Part shown: positions 8,542 to 16,552 of the stretch, in pieces | Layout of the letters: each line of letters opens with the position of its first letter | How positions within the stretch are numbered: the first letter of the stretch is position 1 | Source: Herbaspirillum sp. ST 5-3 | Lineage (GTDB): Bacteria > Pseudomonadota > Gammaproteobacteria > Burkholderiales > Burkholderiaceae_D | Length of the DNA: 64,000 nucleotides | Assembly: GCF_004804275.1 (NCBI RefSeq) | Contig: NZ_STGI01000007.1 | Span: forward strand, 124,001-188,000 | Direction of reading: 5' to 3' | Notes under the pieces: generated by a model | What the model saw: the letters and a program-made list of their open reading frames with translations, nothing else | Database searches by the model: none | What the model was told of the DNA's origin: nothing | Program-made: the position numbers and the translations under genes

Positions 8542-8648
8542 ACGAAAAAGCAGTACCTTTGTAAGAGCGAGAAAGGCAATCCGGTTATGACACCGCGAAC
8601 TACCACTAACATGGTTTGGGAGCGACGCTAGTCGGAGACCTTTTTCGT
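8542..8648 (+). other. Possible structured RNA trailer downstream of tRNA-Val
   Basis: This 107-base stretch is closed by a perfect 9-bp inverted repeat, ACGAAAAAG (8542-8550) with CTTTTTCGT (8640-8648), starting at the last base of the tRNA CCA end. Shorter stems lie inside, including CCTTT/AAAGG and CGAC-N4-GTCG, and a U-rich terminator follows at 8667-8689. It has no credible ORF. It may be a processed trailer or small RNA; this is a structural observation only. Confidence 0.3.
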
Positions 8649-8666
8649 CATTGCAATAAGAAAAAG

Positions 8667-8689
8667 CGCGGCTAGTCCGCGTTTTTTTT
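8667..8689 (+). terminator. Rho-independent terminator after tRNA-Val
   Basis: The stem CGCGG (8667-8671) / CCGCG (8677-8681) is followed by eight T residues and preceded by an A run. It separates the tRNA unit from thrS. Confidence 0.8.
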
Positions 8690-8756
8690 CGTCTGCAGTT
8701 TTTGATATTCAATCTTCTAGCGTCAGTTTTAACTCTGCACTGACATGGAGCGCAAA

Positions 8757-10664
8757 ATGGTTTCAGTCCGACTTCCAGACGGTTCGCAACGTCAATTTGA
8801 TGGCCCGATAACGGTTGCGCAAGTCGCCGCAAGCATCGGTGCAGGCCTTGCAAAGGCGGCGCTGGCAGGCAAGGTCGACGGCAAGGTCGTCGATACGTCT
8901 TTCCTGATCGAGCGCGATGCCGATCTTGCAATTGTCACCGACAAGGATCCGGAAGGTCTGGACGTGATTCGTCACTCGACCGCGCACTTGCTTGCCTATG
9001 CGGTGAAGGAATTGTTCCCCGATGCGCAAGTCACTATCGGTCCGGTAATTGAAAACGGCTTTTACTACGACTTCTCGTACAAGCGCCCGTTTACTCCGGA
9101 GGACTTGCAGGCGATCGAAAAGAAGATGGCGGAACTGGCAAAGAAGGACGAGCCGGTGGTTCGCAAAGTCCTGCCGCGCGATGAGGCCGTTGCGTATTTC
9201 AAATCGATCGGAGAAGCTTACAAGGCTGAAATCATCGGATCCATTCCGCAGGGCGAGGACGTCTCGCTCTACGCAGAAGGAAAATTTACCGACCTGTGCC
9301 GTGGTCCCCATGTGCCGTCAACCGGCAAGCTGAAGGTTTTCAAGTTGATGAAACTCGCCGGCGCATATTGGCGCGGCGATTCGAAGAACGAGATGCTGCA
9401 GCGTGTCTATGGCACCGCCTGGGCAAAGAAGGAAGACCAGGACGCTTACCTTCACATGCTGGAAGAGGCTGAAAAGCGCGATCACCGCAAACTGGGCAAA
9501 GCCTTGGATTTGTTCCATTTCCAGGACGAGGCGCCGGGCCTGATTTTCTGGCATCCGAAGGGCTGGACAATCTGGCAGCAGGTCGAGCAGTACATGCGCC
9601 GCGTCTATCAGGAAAACGGGTATCAGGAAGTCAAGGCACCGCAGATTCTGGACCGTGCTTTGTGGGAGAAGACCGGCCATTGGGAAAACTATCGCGAAAA
9701 CATGTTCGTGACCGAGTCTGAGAACCGGAATTACGCACTCAAACCGATGAATTGCCCCGGGCATGTACAGATTTACAACTCCGACATGCGCAGCTACCGC
9801 GATCTGCCTTTGCGCTATGGTGAGTTTGGGCAGTGCCACCGCAATGAGCCGTCCGGAGCGCTGCACGGGATTATGCGTGTACGCGGCTTTACCCAGGATG
9901 ACGGCCATATTTTTTGCACTGAAGAGCAGATTCAGGGCGAGGTCACCGCATTCCATCAGCAGGCAATGCGCGTCTACAAAGACTTTGGTTTTACCGAGAT
10001 ATCAATCAAGATCGCCTTGCGCCCCGACAGTCGCATCGGGTCGGACGAAACTTGGGATAGGGCGGAGGAAACCCTTCGCTCTGCGCTGCGCGCCTGCGGC
10101 GTAACCTGGGAAGAGTTGCCTGGCGAGGGTGCATTCTACGGTCCGAAGATCGAGTACCACCTGAAAGATTCGCTTGGTCGGCCGTGGCAGGTCGGAACGA
10201 TGCAGGTTGATTTCTCGATGCCGGGCCGTCTCGGCGCAGAATATGTCGCGGATGACAATACGCGCAAGGTACCAGTCATGCTGCACCGGGCCATCGTGGG
10301 TTCGATGGAACGCTTTGTCGGCATCTTGATCGAAAATCACGCGGGGGCGCTGCCGTTATGGCTGGCTCCCGTTCAGATTGCAATACTGAACATTTCGGAC
10401 GCACAGGCTGATTACGCTCAAGAAGTTGCACAAAACCTGAAAAAACAAGGGTTTAGAGTGCGCCTCGATTTGCGTAATGAGAAAATAACCTATAAAATAC
10501 GCGAGCATTCGGTTCAAAAGCTGCCTTATATCGTTGTTATTGGCGACAAGGAGCGGGATGCAAAAACAGTGGCCGTGCGTGCGCGGGGCAACGTCGACTT
10601 GGGGGTGATGCCGGTCGATGCACTGGTGGAGCGACTCAAGAACGAGATCGACACCAAAGCCTGA
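8757..10664 (+). CDS. thrS: Threonyl-tRNA synthetase
   Basis: A 635-residue class II synthetase charging tRNA-Thr. It has an N-terminal TGS domain (about 1-62), the editing domain with H-S-T-A-H-L-L (about 72) and the later L-C-R-G-P-H metal/editing motif (about 180). The catalytic core carries class II motifs such as the motif-2 region [11 protein letters not shown] and the conserved M-N-C-P-G-H. A C-terminal anticodon-binding domain contains [13 protein letters not shown] 8745 is possible, but GGAG lies 6 bases before ATG 8757, and the N-terminus M-V-S-V-R-L-P-D-G matches the family, so 8757 is chosen. It is the first gene of a run to merR. Confidence 0.95.
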   Translation: MVSVRLPDGSQRQFDGPITVAQVAASIGAGLAKAALAGKVDGKVVDTSFLIERDADLAIVTDKDPEGLDVIRHSTAHLLAYAVKELFPDAQVTIGPVIENGFYYDFSYKRPFTPEDLQAIEKKMAELAKKDEPVVRKVLPRDEAVAYFKSIGEAYKAEIIGSIPQGEDVSLYAEGKFTDLCRGPHVPSTGKLKVFKLMKLAGAYWRGDSKNEMLQRVYGTAWAKKEDQDAYLHMLEEAEKRDHRKLGKALDLFHFQDEAPGLIFWHPKGWTIWQQVEQYMRRVYQENGYQEVKAPQILDRALWEKTGHWENYRENMFVTESENRNYALKPMNCPGHVQIYNSDMRSYRDLPLRYGEFGQCHRNEPSGALHGIMRVRGFTQDDGHIFCTEEQIQGEVTAFHQQAMRVYKDFGFTEISIKIALRPDSRIGSDETWDRAEETLRSALRACGVTWEELPGEGAFYGPKIEYHLKDSLGRPWQVGTMQVDFSMPGRLGAEYVADDNTRKVPVMLHRAIVGSMERFVGILIENHAGALPLWLAPVQIAILNISDAQADYAQEVAQNLKKQGFRVRLDLRNEKITYKIREHSVQKLPYIVVIGDKERDAKTVAVRARGNVDLGVMPVDALVERLKNEIDTKA

Positions 10665-10724
10665 TCGAGGAAACTCGAAGCGCTAGAGCACGGCTTAATT
10701 ATTTAATTTTAAAAGGAAACTGCA

Positions 10725-11246
10725 ATAGCTACGGATAAGTCGCATCGCATCAACGGCGAAATTACTGTGCCCGAGGTGCGCCTCTCTGGGGTCAATAACG
10801 AACCGCTTGGTATCGTAAGTCTGGCTGAAGCCTTCCGTCTGGCGGAAGAAGCAAACGTGGATCTGGTGGAAATCGCGCCTACCGCGCAACCGCCTGTGTG
10901 CCGCCTGATGGATTATGGCAAGTTCAAGTATCAGGAACAGAAAAAGGCCCACGAAGCGAAGCTGAAGCAGAAGGTTATCCAGGTCAAGGAAGTCAAATTC
11001 CGGCCGGGTACTGACGACGGCGATTACAACATCAAGCTGCGTAACTTGACCAAGTTCCTCGAAGAGGGCGACAAGACCAAGATTACGTTGCGGTTCCGCG
11101 GACGCGAAATGGCGCACCAGGATATCGGCATGCGTATGCTGGAGCGACTCAAAGCCGATCTGGAACCGTATGGCCAGGTTGAGCAGTTCCCGAAAATGGA
11201 AGGCCGCCAGATGGTGATGGTGCTGGCGCCCAAGAAAAAGAAATAA
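10725..11246 (+). CDS. infC: Translation initiation factor IF-3, with an AUA start codon
   Basis: A 173-residue IF-3, which binds the 30S subunit and checks start-codon pairing. The conserved start [13 protein letters not shown] is read only if translation begins at ATA 10725; the nearest standard start, GTG 10767, would delete 14 conserved residues. AAAAGGAAAC lies seven to eight bases upstream of the ATA. Non-AUG starts are a known feature of infC (AUU in E. coli), where IF-3 rejects its own weak start and so represses itself. The N- and C-terminal IF-3 domains are complete, the latter ending in a Lys-rich tail. It lies 60 bases after thrS. Confidence 0.92.
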   Translation: MATDKSHRINGEITVPEVRLSGVNNEPLGIVSLAEAFRLAEEANVDLVEIAPTAQPPVCRLMDYGKFKYQEQKKAHEAKLKQKVIQVKEVKFRPGTDDGDYNIKLRNLTKFLEEGDKTKITLRFRGREMAHQDIGMRMLERLKADLEPYGQVEQFPKMEGRQMVMVLAPKKKK

Positions 11247-11374
11247 AGAATTCGCATGAATCGCCCCGTCGGGCGGTCTGTGCAAATGGCGGCGAACGCG
11301 ATTCGACCGCAAAACAAGTGAAAGCAGGCATCCAAGTGCAATGAAGTATTGCCACCTGCAATCATGTTAAAAAT

Positions 11375-11402
11375 GGAGCTGTCCGCAAGGGCAGATATTG
11401 CT
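11375..11402 (+). promoter_or_regulatory. Hairpin-bridged ribosome-binding site of rpmI
   Basis: GGAG (11375-11378) is 24 bases from the rpmI ATG, too far for normal use. It is followed at once by a 6-bp hairpin with a GCAA tetraloop (CTGTCC 11379-11384, GGGCAG 11389-11394). If the hairpin folds, the GGAG is separated from the ATG by only the 8 bases ATATTGCT. This may be the site of translational control of the rpmI-rplT pair, which L20 represses in E. coli. Confidence 0.4.
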
Positions 11403-11600
11403 ATGCCTAAAATGAAGACGAAGAGCAGCGCGAAAAAGCGCTTCCGCGTACGTCCGGGCGGTACCGTCAAGCGCGGTCAAGCCTTCAAGCGTCATATCCT
11501 GACCAAGAAAACCACCAAGAACAAACGCCAGTTGCGCGGTGCAGTGGACGTTCATGATACAAACATGAACTCCGTCCGCGCAATGATGCCGTTCGCTTAA
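11403..11600 (+). CDS. rpmI: 50S ribosomal protein L35
   Basis: A 65-residue, very basic protein beginning [14 protein letters not shown] and ending near residue 65 with M-M-P-F-A, as in other L35 proteins. The open frame continues upstream, but ATG 11403 is the family start. It lies 156 bases after infC. That gap contains a CGCCC/GGGCG hairpin (about 11262-11276) and the hairpin-bridged Shine-Dalgarno site. rplT follows after 20 bases with its own AAGGAG. Confidence 0.95.
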   Translation: MPKMKTKSSAKKRFRVRPGGTVKRGQAFKRHILTKKTTKNKRQLRGAVDVHDTNMNSVRAMMPFA

Positions 11601-11620
11601 CCTCACACTAAGGAGCTAAC

Positions 11621-11980
11621 ATGCCTCGAGTAAAACGTGGGGTCACAGCACGGGCCCGTCATAAGAAAGTTCTCGATCTAGCCAAGGGCTATCGTGGTCG
11701 CCGCGGTAATGTCTACCGCATCGCCAAGCAGGCGGTCATGCGCGCCGGTCAATATGCCTATCGCGACCGTCGCAACAAGAAGCGCGTATTCCGCGCACTG
11801 TGGATCACTCGTATCAACGCAGCGACGCGCGCGCACGGCGTAACCTACAGTGTGTTCATGAATGGCCTCAAGAAAGCCAACATCGGACTCGACCGCAAGG
11901 TTCTGGCTGATATGGCAGTGATGGACAAGCCGGCATTTGCCGCGATTGTCAACCAGGTGAAGGCCAGCATCGCCGCTTGA
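11621..11980 (+). CDS. rplT: 50S ribosomal protein L20
   Basis: A 119-residue protein that is essential for early 50S assembly. It begins [18 protein letters not shown], with the long basic N-terminal helix and C-terminal domain of L20. In E. coli L20 is also the translational repressor of the rpmI-rplT pair. An AAGGAG site precedes ATG 11621. A strong terminator follows at 12022-12058. Confidence 0.96.
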   Translation: MPRVKRGVTARARHKKVLDLAKGYRGRRGNVYRIAKQAVMRAGQYAYRDRRNKKRVFRALWITRINAATRAHGVTYSVFMNGLKKANIGLDRKVLADMAVMDKPAFAAIVNQVKASIAA

Positions 11981-12021
11981 GTGTTGTGATAGTTTGTGCC
12001 GCGTGAGCGGCACTGCAAAAG

Positions 12022-12058
12022 CGGGGCAGAGGTCACACACCTGTGCCCCGTTTTATTT
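12022..12058 (+). terminator. Rho-independent terminator between rplT and pheS
   Basis: A 12-bp stem with one mismatch (CGGGGCAGAGGT with ACCTGTGCCCCG, 12022-12050) is followed by TTTTATTTT. It probably ends most thrS-rplT transcripts; pheST would then need read-through or a promoter in the following 66 bases. Confidence 0.8.
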
Positions 12059-12124
12059 TGAATCGCCGCTTTCACCGAGCAGGTTTCTGTTTTTCCGATT
12101 TCTTTTCACGGGCGAAAAAGCCGC

Positions 12125-13141
12125 ATGAATTCCCTCGATCAAATTGTCGTCCAGGCTCAAGCCGACTTTGCTGAAGCAGGCGATGCCGCAGCGCTGGAGA
12201 ATGCAAAAGCGAAGTACCTTGGCAAGACTGGACAGATTACAGAGCAGATGAAGGGCCTTGGAAAGCTCGCGCCGGAAGAGCGCAAGGCGCAGGGTGCTGT
12301 CATCAATGCCGCCAAGGAAAAAATTGAAGCTGCGTTGAATGCCCGACGTGACGCACTGGCGAACGCGCAAATGCAAGCGCGCCTGAATGCCGAAGCGATC
12401 GATGTAACGCTGCCGGGTCGTGGGCGCGGCAAAGGCGGTATTCACCCAGTGATGCGCACCTGGGAGCGCATTGAAGAGATTTTCCGCTCTGTCGGGTTTG
12501 ACGTCGCAGACGGCCCGGAAATTGAAAATGACTGGACCAATTTCACCGCATTGAACAGCCCGGAAAACCATCCGGCCCGTTCGATGCAGGACACCTTCTA
12601 CATTGAAGGAAACGACACCCAGGGCAAGCCGCTTCTGCTGCGTACGCATACCAGCCCGATGCAGGTTCGTTATGCACGCATGAACAAGCCACCAATCAAG
12701 GTGATTGCGCCGGGGCGTACCTATCGTGTCGATAGCGATGCAACCCACTCGCCGATGTTTCATCAGGTTGAGGGGTTGTGGATCGCGGACGACATCAGCT
12801 TTGCCGATCTGAAGGGCGTCTATCTGAATTTCGTGCAGGCGTTTTTTGAAACTGACGATTTGCAGGTGCGATTCCGTCCTTCGTATTTTCCCTTTACCGA
12901 ACCGTCTGCGGAGATCGATATTGCTTTCGGAAGCGGCCCGCTCAAGGGACGCTGGCTGGAAGTGTCCGGCGCCGGTCAGGTCCATCCCACCGTGGTGCGC
13001 AATTTCGGACTCGACCCCGAGAAGTACATTGGCTTTGCCTTCGGCTCGGGCCTGGAACGTCTGACGATGCTGCGCTATGGAATCAACGACTTGCGCCTCT
13101 TCTATGAGGGCGATCTGCGTTTCCTGAAACAATTCAACTAA
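12125..13141 (+). CDS. pheS: Phenylalanyl-tRNA synthetase, alpha subunit
   Basis: A 338-residue catalytic subunit of the alpha2-beta2 enzyme. A coiled-coil N-terminus (about 1-90) is followed by the class II catalytic domain. The sequence contains [10 protein letters not shown], the [10 protein letters not shown] segment, [18 protein letters not shown] (motif 2) and [14 protein letters not shown] (motif 3). ATG 12125 overlaps the TGA of a short upstream frame rich in Phe codons. pheT follows after 75 bases. Confidence 0.96.
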   Translation: MNSLDQIVVQAQADFAEAGDAAALENAKAKYLGKTGQITEQMKGLGKLAPEERKAQGAVINAAKEKIEAALNARRDALANAQMQARLNAEAIDVTLPGRGRGKGGIHPVMRTWERIEEIFRSVGFDVADGPEIENDWTNFTALNSPENHPARSMQDTFYIEGNDTQGKPLLLRTHTSPMQVRYARMNKPPIKVIAPGRTYRVDSDATHSPMFHQVEGLWIADDISFADLKGVYLNFVQAFFETDDLQVRFRPSYFPFTEPSAEIDIAFGSGPLKGRWLEVSGAGQVHPTVVRNFGLDPEKYIGFAFGSGLERLTMLRYGINDLRLFYEGDLRFLKQFN

Positions 13142-13216
13142 ACCTCGCCACGGAGGGCGTCGAGCTGTAGACCGGCTCAACGCGCTTCGTGGAATCTGTG
13201 GCTGAAAGTCTGAACT

Positions 13217-15643
13217 ATGCAATTTTCCGAGAGCTGGCTCCGTACACTGGTCGATCCGAAGATGACTTCGGACGAGTTGTCGCATCTGCTGACGATGTCT
13301 GGTCTGGAGGTCGAAGAGGTCGAACCGGTCGCTCCGCCGTTTTCCAATGTCGTGGTAGCCAAGGTGATTGAGGTTGCGAAGCATCCGAACGCCGATCGCC
13401 TGAACGTGTGCCAGGTGGATGCGGGGACCGGCACGCTGCTGAACATCGTCTGCGGCGCACCGAATGTTCGTCCGGGAATGAAAGTGCCATGTGCCATGGC
13501 AGGTGCAAAGCTGCCGCCGGGCGAGGATGGCAAGCCATTTGAAATCAAGGTGGGAAAGTTGCGCGGCGTGGAGTCGCAGGGGATGTTGTGCTCTGCACGC
13601 GAGTTGAAGCTGTCGGAAGATCACGGCGGACTGCTGGCCTTGCCAGATGATGCGCCGGTCGGTCAGAACTTCCGCGATTACTATCAGCTCAACGACCTCA
13701 AGTTCACCATCAAGCTCACGCCGAACAAGGCCGATTGCTTGTCGGTGCTGGGCATCGCACGTGAAGTGTCGGCCCTGACTGGCGCACCGCTGAAGGTGCC
13801 GACCAACAAGCCGGCTGCCGTAACGACGGAAGAGAAACTGCCTGTCAAAGTGTCGGCCCCCGATCTGTGCGGACGTTTCTCGGGACGTGTCATTCGCGGT
13901 CTGAATGCCAGGGCGGAAACGCCTGACTGGATGAAGCGCCGGCTCGAACGCAGCGGTCAGCGGCCGATTTCCGCGCTGGTCGATATTTCCAACTATGTCA
14001 TGCTCGAACTGGGGCGTCCATCGCATGTATTCGATCTGGACAAGATCCATGGCGGGCTGGATGTACGTTGGGGCCGGGCAGGGGAGTCGCTGAAGCTTTT
14101 GAACGGCAATACGGTTGATGTGGACAACTGGGTTGGCGTGATTGCGGATGATCGGGAAATCGAGTCTCTCGCCGGTATCATGGGCGGCGACTCGACGGCG
14201 GTTTCGCTCGACACGCAGAATATCTATCTTGAAGCTGCGTTCTGGTGGCCGCAGGCTATCCAGGGGCGCGCGCGCCGATACAACTTCTCGACGGATGCCG
14301 CCCACCGCTTCGAGCGTGGGGTTGATTATGCAACGACGGTGGAAGACATTGAGCGTATTACCGCCCTGATCGTTGAAATCTGCGGCGGTGCAGATACGGT
14401 AGTCGGTCCGGTGGACGACCATGTCGTCAACCTGCCGCAACGCAAGCCTGTCGCGGTGAGGACTGCGCGCGCGGTAAAGGTTATCGGCGTCCAGATTTCG
14501 GATGAACAGATCGCCGATATCTTTACGCGGCTCGGACTCGAGTTTGCGCAGGAGCCGGGCCTGTTTACCGTCACGGCTCCGTCCTACCGTTTCGATATCG
14601 AGATCGAGGAAGACCTGATCGAGGAGATCGCCCGCGTCTACGGATTCGAAAATATTCCAGCGCTGCCTCCGGTCGCTCCGAATACGATGCATATCGCACC
14701 GGAAAATACGCGTTCGCTGTTCGCGATTCGTCATCAATTGGCCGACTTCGACTATCAGGAAGTCGTCAATTTCAGCTTTGTCGAAGAGGCATGGGAAACC
14801 GATTTCGCCGCGAATGCCAATCCGATTCGCTTGCTCAATCCAATCGCCAGCCAGATGAGCGTGATGCGCTCCTCGCTGATTGGCAGCCTGGTAGCGAATG
14901 TGCGCTACAACCTGAACCGGAAAATCAATCGCGTTCGACTGTTCGAAGTCGGTGCCGTCTACTTGCGTGATCCGGCCGTTATGGATGGTCCCTTGTCTGT
15001 GGCAGGCTACGATCAGCCCAAGCGTGTGGCAGCGATTGCGTACGGACCGGTCGCGGAGGAACAGTGGGGACTGCCGACGCGTAATGTGGATTACTTTGAT
15101 ATCAAGGCGGATCTGGAAGCCCTGTTTGCACCCAGGCTGCTACGCTTCGTCAAGGCAGAGCATGCCGCCTTGCATCCCGGGCGTTCGGCACAGATTCTCG
15201 TTGACGGAAAGGTGGTGGGATTCGTTGGCGAACTTCATCCGCGCTGGCAGCAGAAGTACGACTTGCCACTCGCGCCGGTCGTGTTTGAAGTTGACGTATT
15301 GGCATTGCAGTCGCGTGACATTCCGGAATATCGCGAGATATCGAAATTCCCGGCAGTAACGCGTGATATCGCCGTGGTTGTCAAACAATCGGTGCAAGCA
15401 CAGGATTTGATCGACACCTTTATTGGGGAGCGACAGGCAAATCCTGCCTGTGCTATCATGCAAGCCATTGTTTTATTTGATGAATATCGCGGCAAGGGAC
15501 TGGAAAATGACGAAAAAAGTCTTGCTTTCCGATTCACCTTGCAAGATACTCAAACTACCCTGCAAGACGATAAAGTGGATGCCGCAATGGCTGCGTTCAT
15601 CGCATCTGTCGATAAGAAGCATGGCGCCAAGTTGCGCGCATGA
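13217..15643 (+). CDS. pheT: Phenylalanyl-tRNA synthetase, beta subunit
   Basis: An 808-residue partner of PheS that provides editing and tRNA binding. Domains in order are: EMAP-type tRNA-binding domain (about 39-150, with [16 protein letters not shown]), B3/B4 editing domain, B5, catalytic-like core, and a C-terminal FDX-ACB anticodon-binding domain ([17 protein letters not shown] onward). Its TGA overlaps an ATG at 15640 that could start a longer IHF alpha, suggesting translational coupling. Confidence 0.96.
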   Translation: MQFSESWLRTLVDPKMTSDELSHLLTMSGLEVEEVEPVAPPFSNVVVAKVIEVAKHPNADRLNVCQVDAGTGTLLNIVCGAPNVRPGMKVPCAMAGAKLPPGEDGKPFEIKVGKLRGVESQGMLCSARELKLSEDHGGLLALPDDAPVGQNFRDYYQLNDLKFTIKLTPNKADCLSVLGIAREVSALTGAPLKVPTNKPAAVTTEEKLPVKVSAPDLCGRFSGRVIRGLNARAETPDWMKRRLERSGQRPISALVDISNYVMLELGRPSHVFDLDKIHGGLDVRWGRAGESLKLLNGNTVDVDNWVGVIADDREIESLAGIMGGDSTAVSLDTQNIYLEAAFWWPQAIQGRARRYNFSTDAAHRFERGVDYATTVEDIERITALIVEICGGADTVVGPVDDHVVNLPQRKPVAVRTARAVKVIGVQISDEQIADIFTRLGLEFAQEPGLFTVTAPSYRFDIEIEEDLIEEIARVYGFENIPALPPVAPNTMHIAPENTRSLFAIRHQLADFDYQEVVNFSFVEEAWETDFAANANPIRLLNPIASQMSVMRSSLIGSLVANVRYNLNRKINRVRLFEVGAVYLRDPAVMDGPLSVAGYDQPKRVAAIAYGPVAEEQWGLPTRNVDYFDIKADLEALFAPRLLRFVKAEHAALHPGRSAQILVDGKVVGFVGELHPRWQQKYDLPLAPVVFEVDVLALQSRDIPEYREISKFPAVTRDIAVVVKQSVQAQDLIDTFIGERQANPACAIMQAIVLFDEYRGKGLENDEKSLAFRFTLQDTQTTLQDDKVDAAMAAFIASVDKKHGAKLRA

Positions 15644-15678
15644 ACGGAAACTATAGCAGGGCAGGGACGACAACTATT

Positions 15679-16092
15679 ATGAATGACGTGAACCCAGCCG
15701 AACTTCAATCCGTTTTGGCCGCCGACCTCAATCGTGCAATGCAAGAGGCGCAGGCGCGCACGCAGGCTGAGAAGGAGCTGCCGACGCTGACCAAGGCGGA
15801 ATTGGCCGAACTTCTCTTCGAGCAGGTGGGTTTGAACAAGCGCGAAGCGAAGGACATGGTCGAGACGTTTTTCGACGAAATCCGCAACGCGCTTGAGCGC
15901 GGGGAGTCGGTCAAATTGTCCGGCTTCGGCAATTTCCAGTTGCGTGACAAGCCGCAGCGGCCCGGACGCAATCCGAAGACCGGCGAGGAAATCCCGATCA
16001 CTGCAAGACGCGTTGTCACCTTTCACGCGAGCCAGAAGCTGAAAAGCATGGTGGAAGCCGCAAGCGGCAAACCACTGGTGCGTCTGGCCTGA
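15679..16092 (+). CDS. ihfA: Integration host factor, alpha subunit
   Basis: A 137-residue HU/IHF-family DNA-bending protein. The core ([13 protein letters not shown] onward) shows the family signature [22 protein letters not shown], including the intercalating-proline arm. It carries an N-terminal extension of about 37 residues relative to E. coli IhfA (99 residues). ATG 15679 is chosen; ATG 15640, overlapping the pheT stop, would add 13 residues. IHF is a co-factor of sigma-54 promoters, and a near-consensus IHF box lies before the sigma-54 gene train 5 kb downstream. Confidence 0.93.
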   Translation: MNDVNPAELQSVLAADLNRAMQEAQARTQAEKELPTLTKAELAELLFEQVGLNKREAKDMVETFFDEIRNALERGESVKLSGFGNFQLRDKPQRPGRNPKTGEEIPITARRVVTFHASQKLKSMVEAASGKPLVRLA

Positions 16093-16103
16093 GCTGACCA
16101 ATC

Positions 16104-16493
16104 ATGAACGAGCGCTCTCACAAATCCGATGCGGTCGTTTTGCCGCCGATCCCGGCGAAACGCTATTTCACAATCGGTGAGGTGAGCGATTTGTGCGGCG
16201 TGAAACCGCATGTATTGCGCTATTGGGAGCAGGAGTTCACACAGTTGAAGCCAGTGAAGCGCCGCGGGAATCGGCGCTATTACCAGCATCATGAAGTGCT
16301 CCTGATTCGCCGCATCCGCGAACTCTTGTACGAGCAGGGTTTCACAATCAGCGGCGCGCGCAACAAGCTTGACAGCCGCATGGCCAACGGAAATGGAGAA
16401 GACGATCTTGCCGCGGGCTTGCCGCCGCTTGAGTTGAACACTGTGTCCATTCGTAATGAATTGTCGGAGATCCTTGACCTGTTGAAGCGATGA
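16104..16493 (+). CDS. MerR-family transcriptional regulator
   Basis: A 129-residue regulator with an N-terminal MerR helix-turn-helix (Y-F-T-I-G-E-V-S-D-L-C-G-V-K-P-H-V-L-R-Y-W-E, about 16-40), then R-R-G-N-R-R-Y-Y-Q-H-H-E-V-L-L-I-R-R. The C-terminus is short, with no cysteine cluster for metal binding, so the effector is unknown. It lies 11 bases after ihfA at the end of the pheST-ihfA operon, a conserved arrangement in proteobacteria. It is followed by a terminator. Confidence 0.92.
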   Translation: MNERSHKSDAVVLPPIPAKRYFTIGEVSDLCGVKPHVLRYWEQEFTQLKPVKRRGNRRYYQHHEVLLIRRIRELLYEQGFTISGARNKLDSRMANGNGEDDLAAGLPPLELNTVSIRNELSEILDLLKR

Positions 16494-16528
16494 CCGGCAT
16501 GCGTCAATGACCGCTTGCACTTTGAAAG

Positions 16529-16552
16529 AGCCGCTGCCATGCGGCTTTTTTA
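16529..16552 (+). terminator. Rho-independent terminator after the merR gene
   Basis: The stem AGCCGC/GCGGCT (16529-16534 with 16541-16546) is followed by a T run. It overlaps the stop codon of the convergent histidine kinase gene. Confidence 0.75.

Noticed and set aside
12053-14737. An 894-codon open frame on the minus strand.
   Set aside because: It is the antisense of pheS and pheT; high GC at third positions keeps the frame open. The sequence is not protein-like and pheST are certain.
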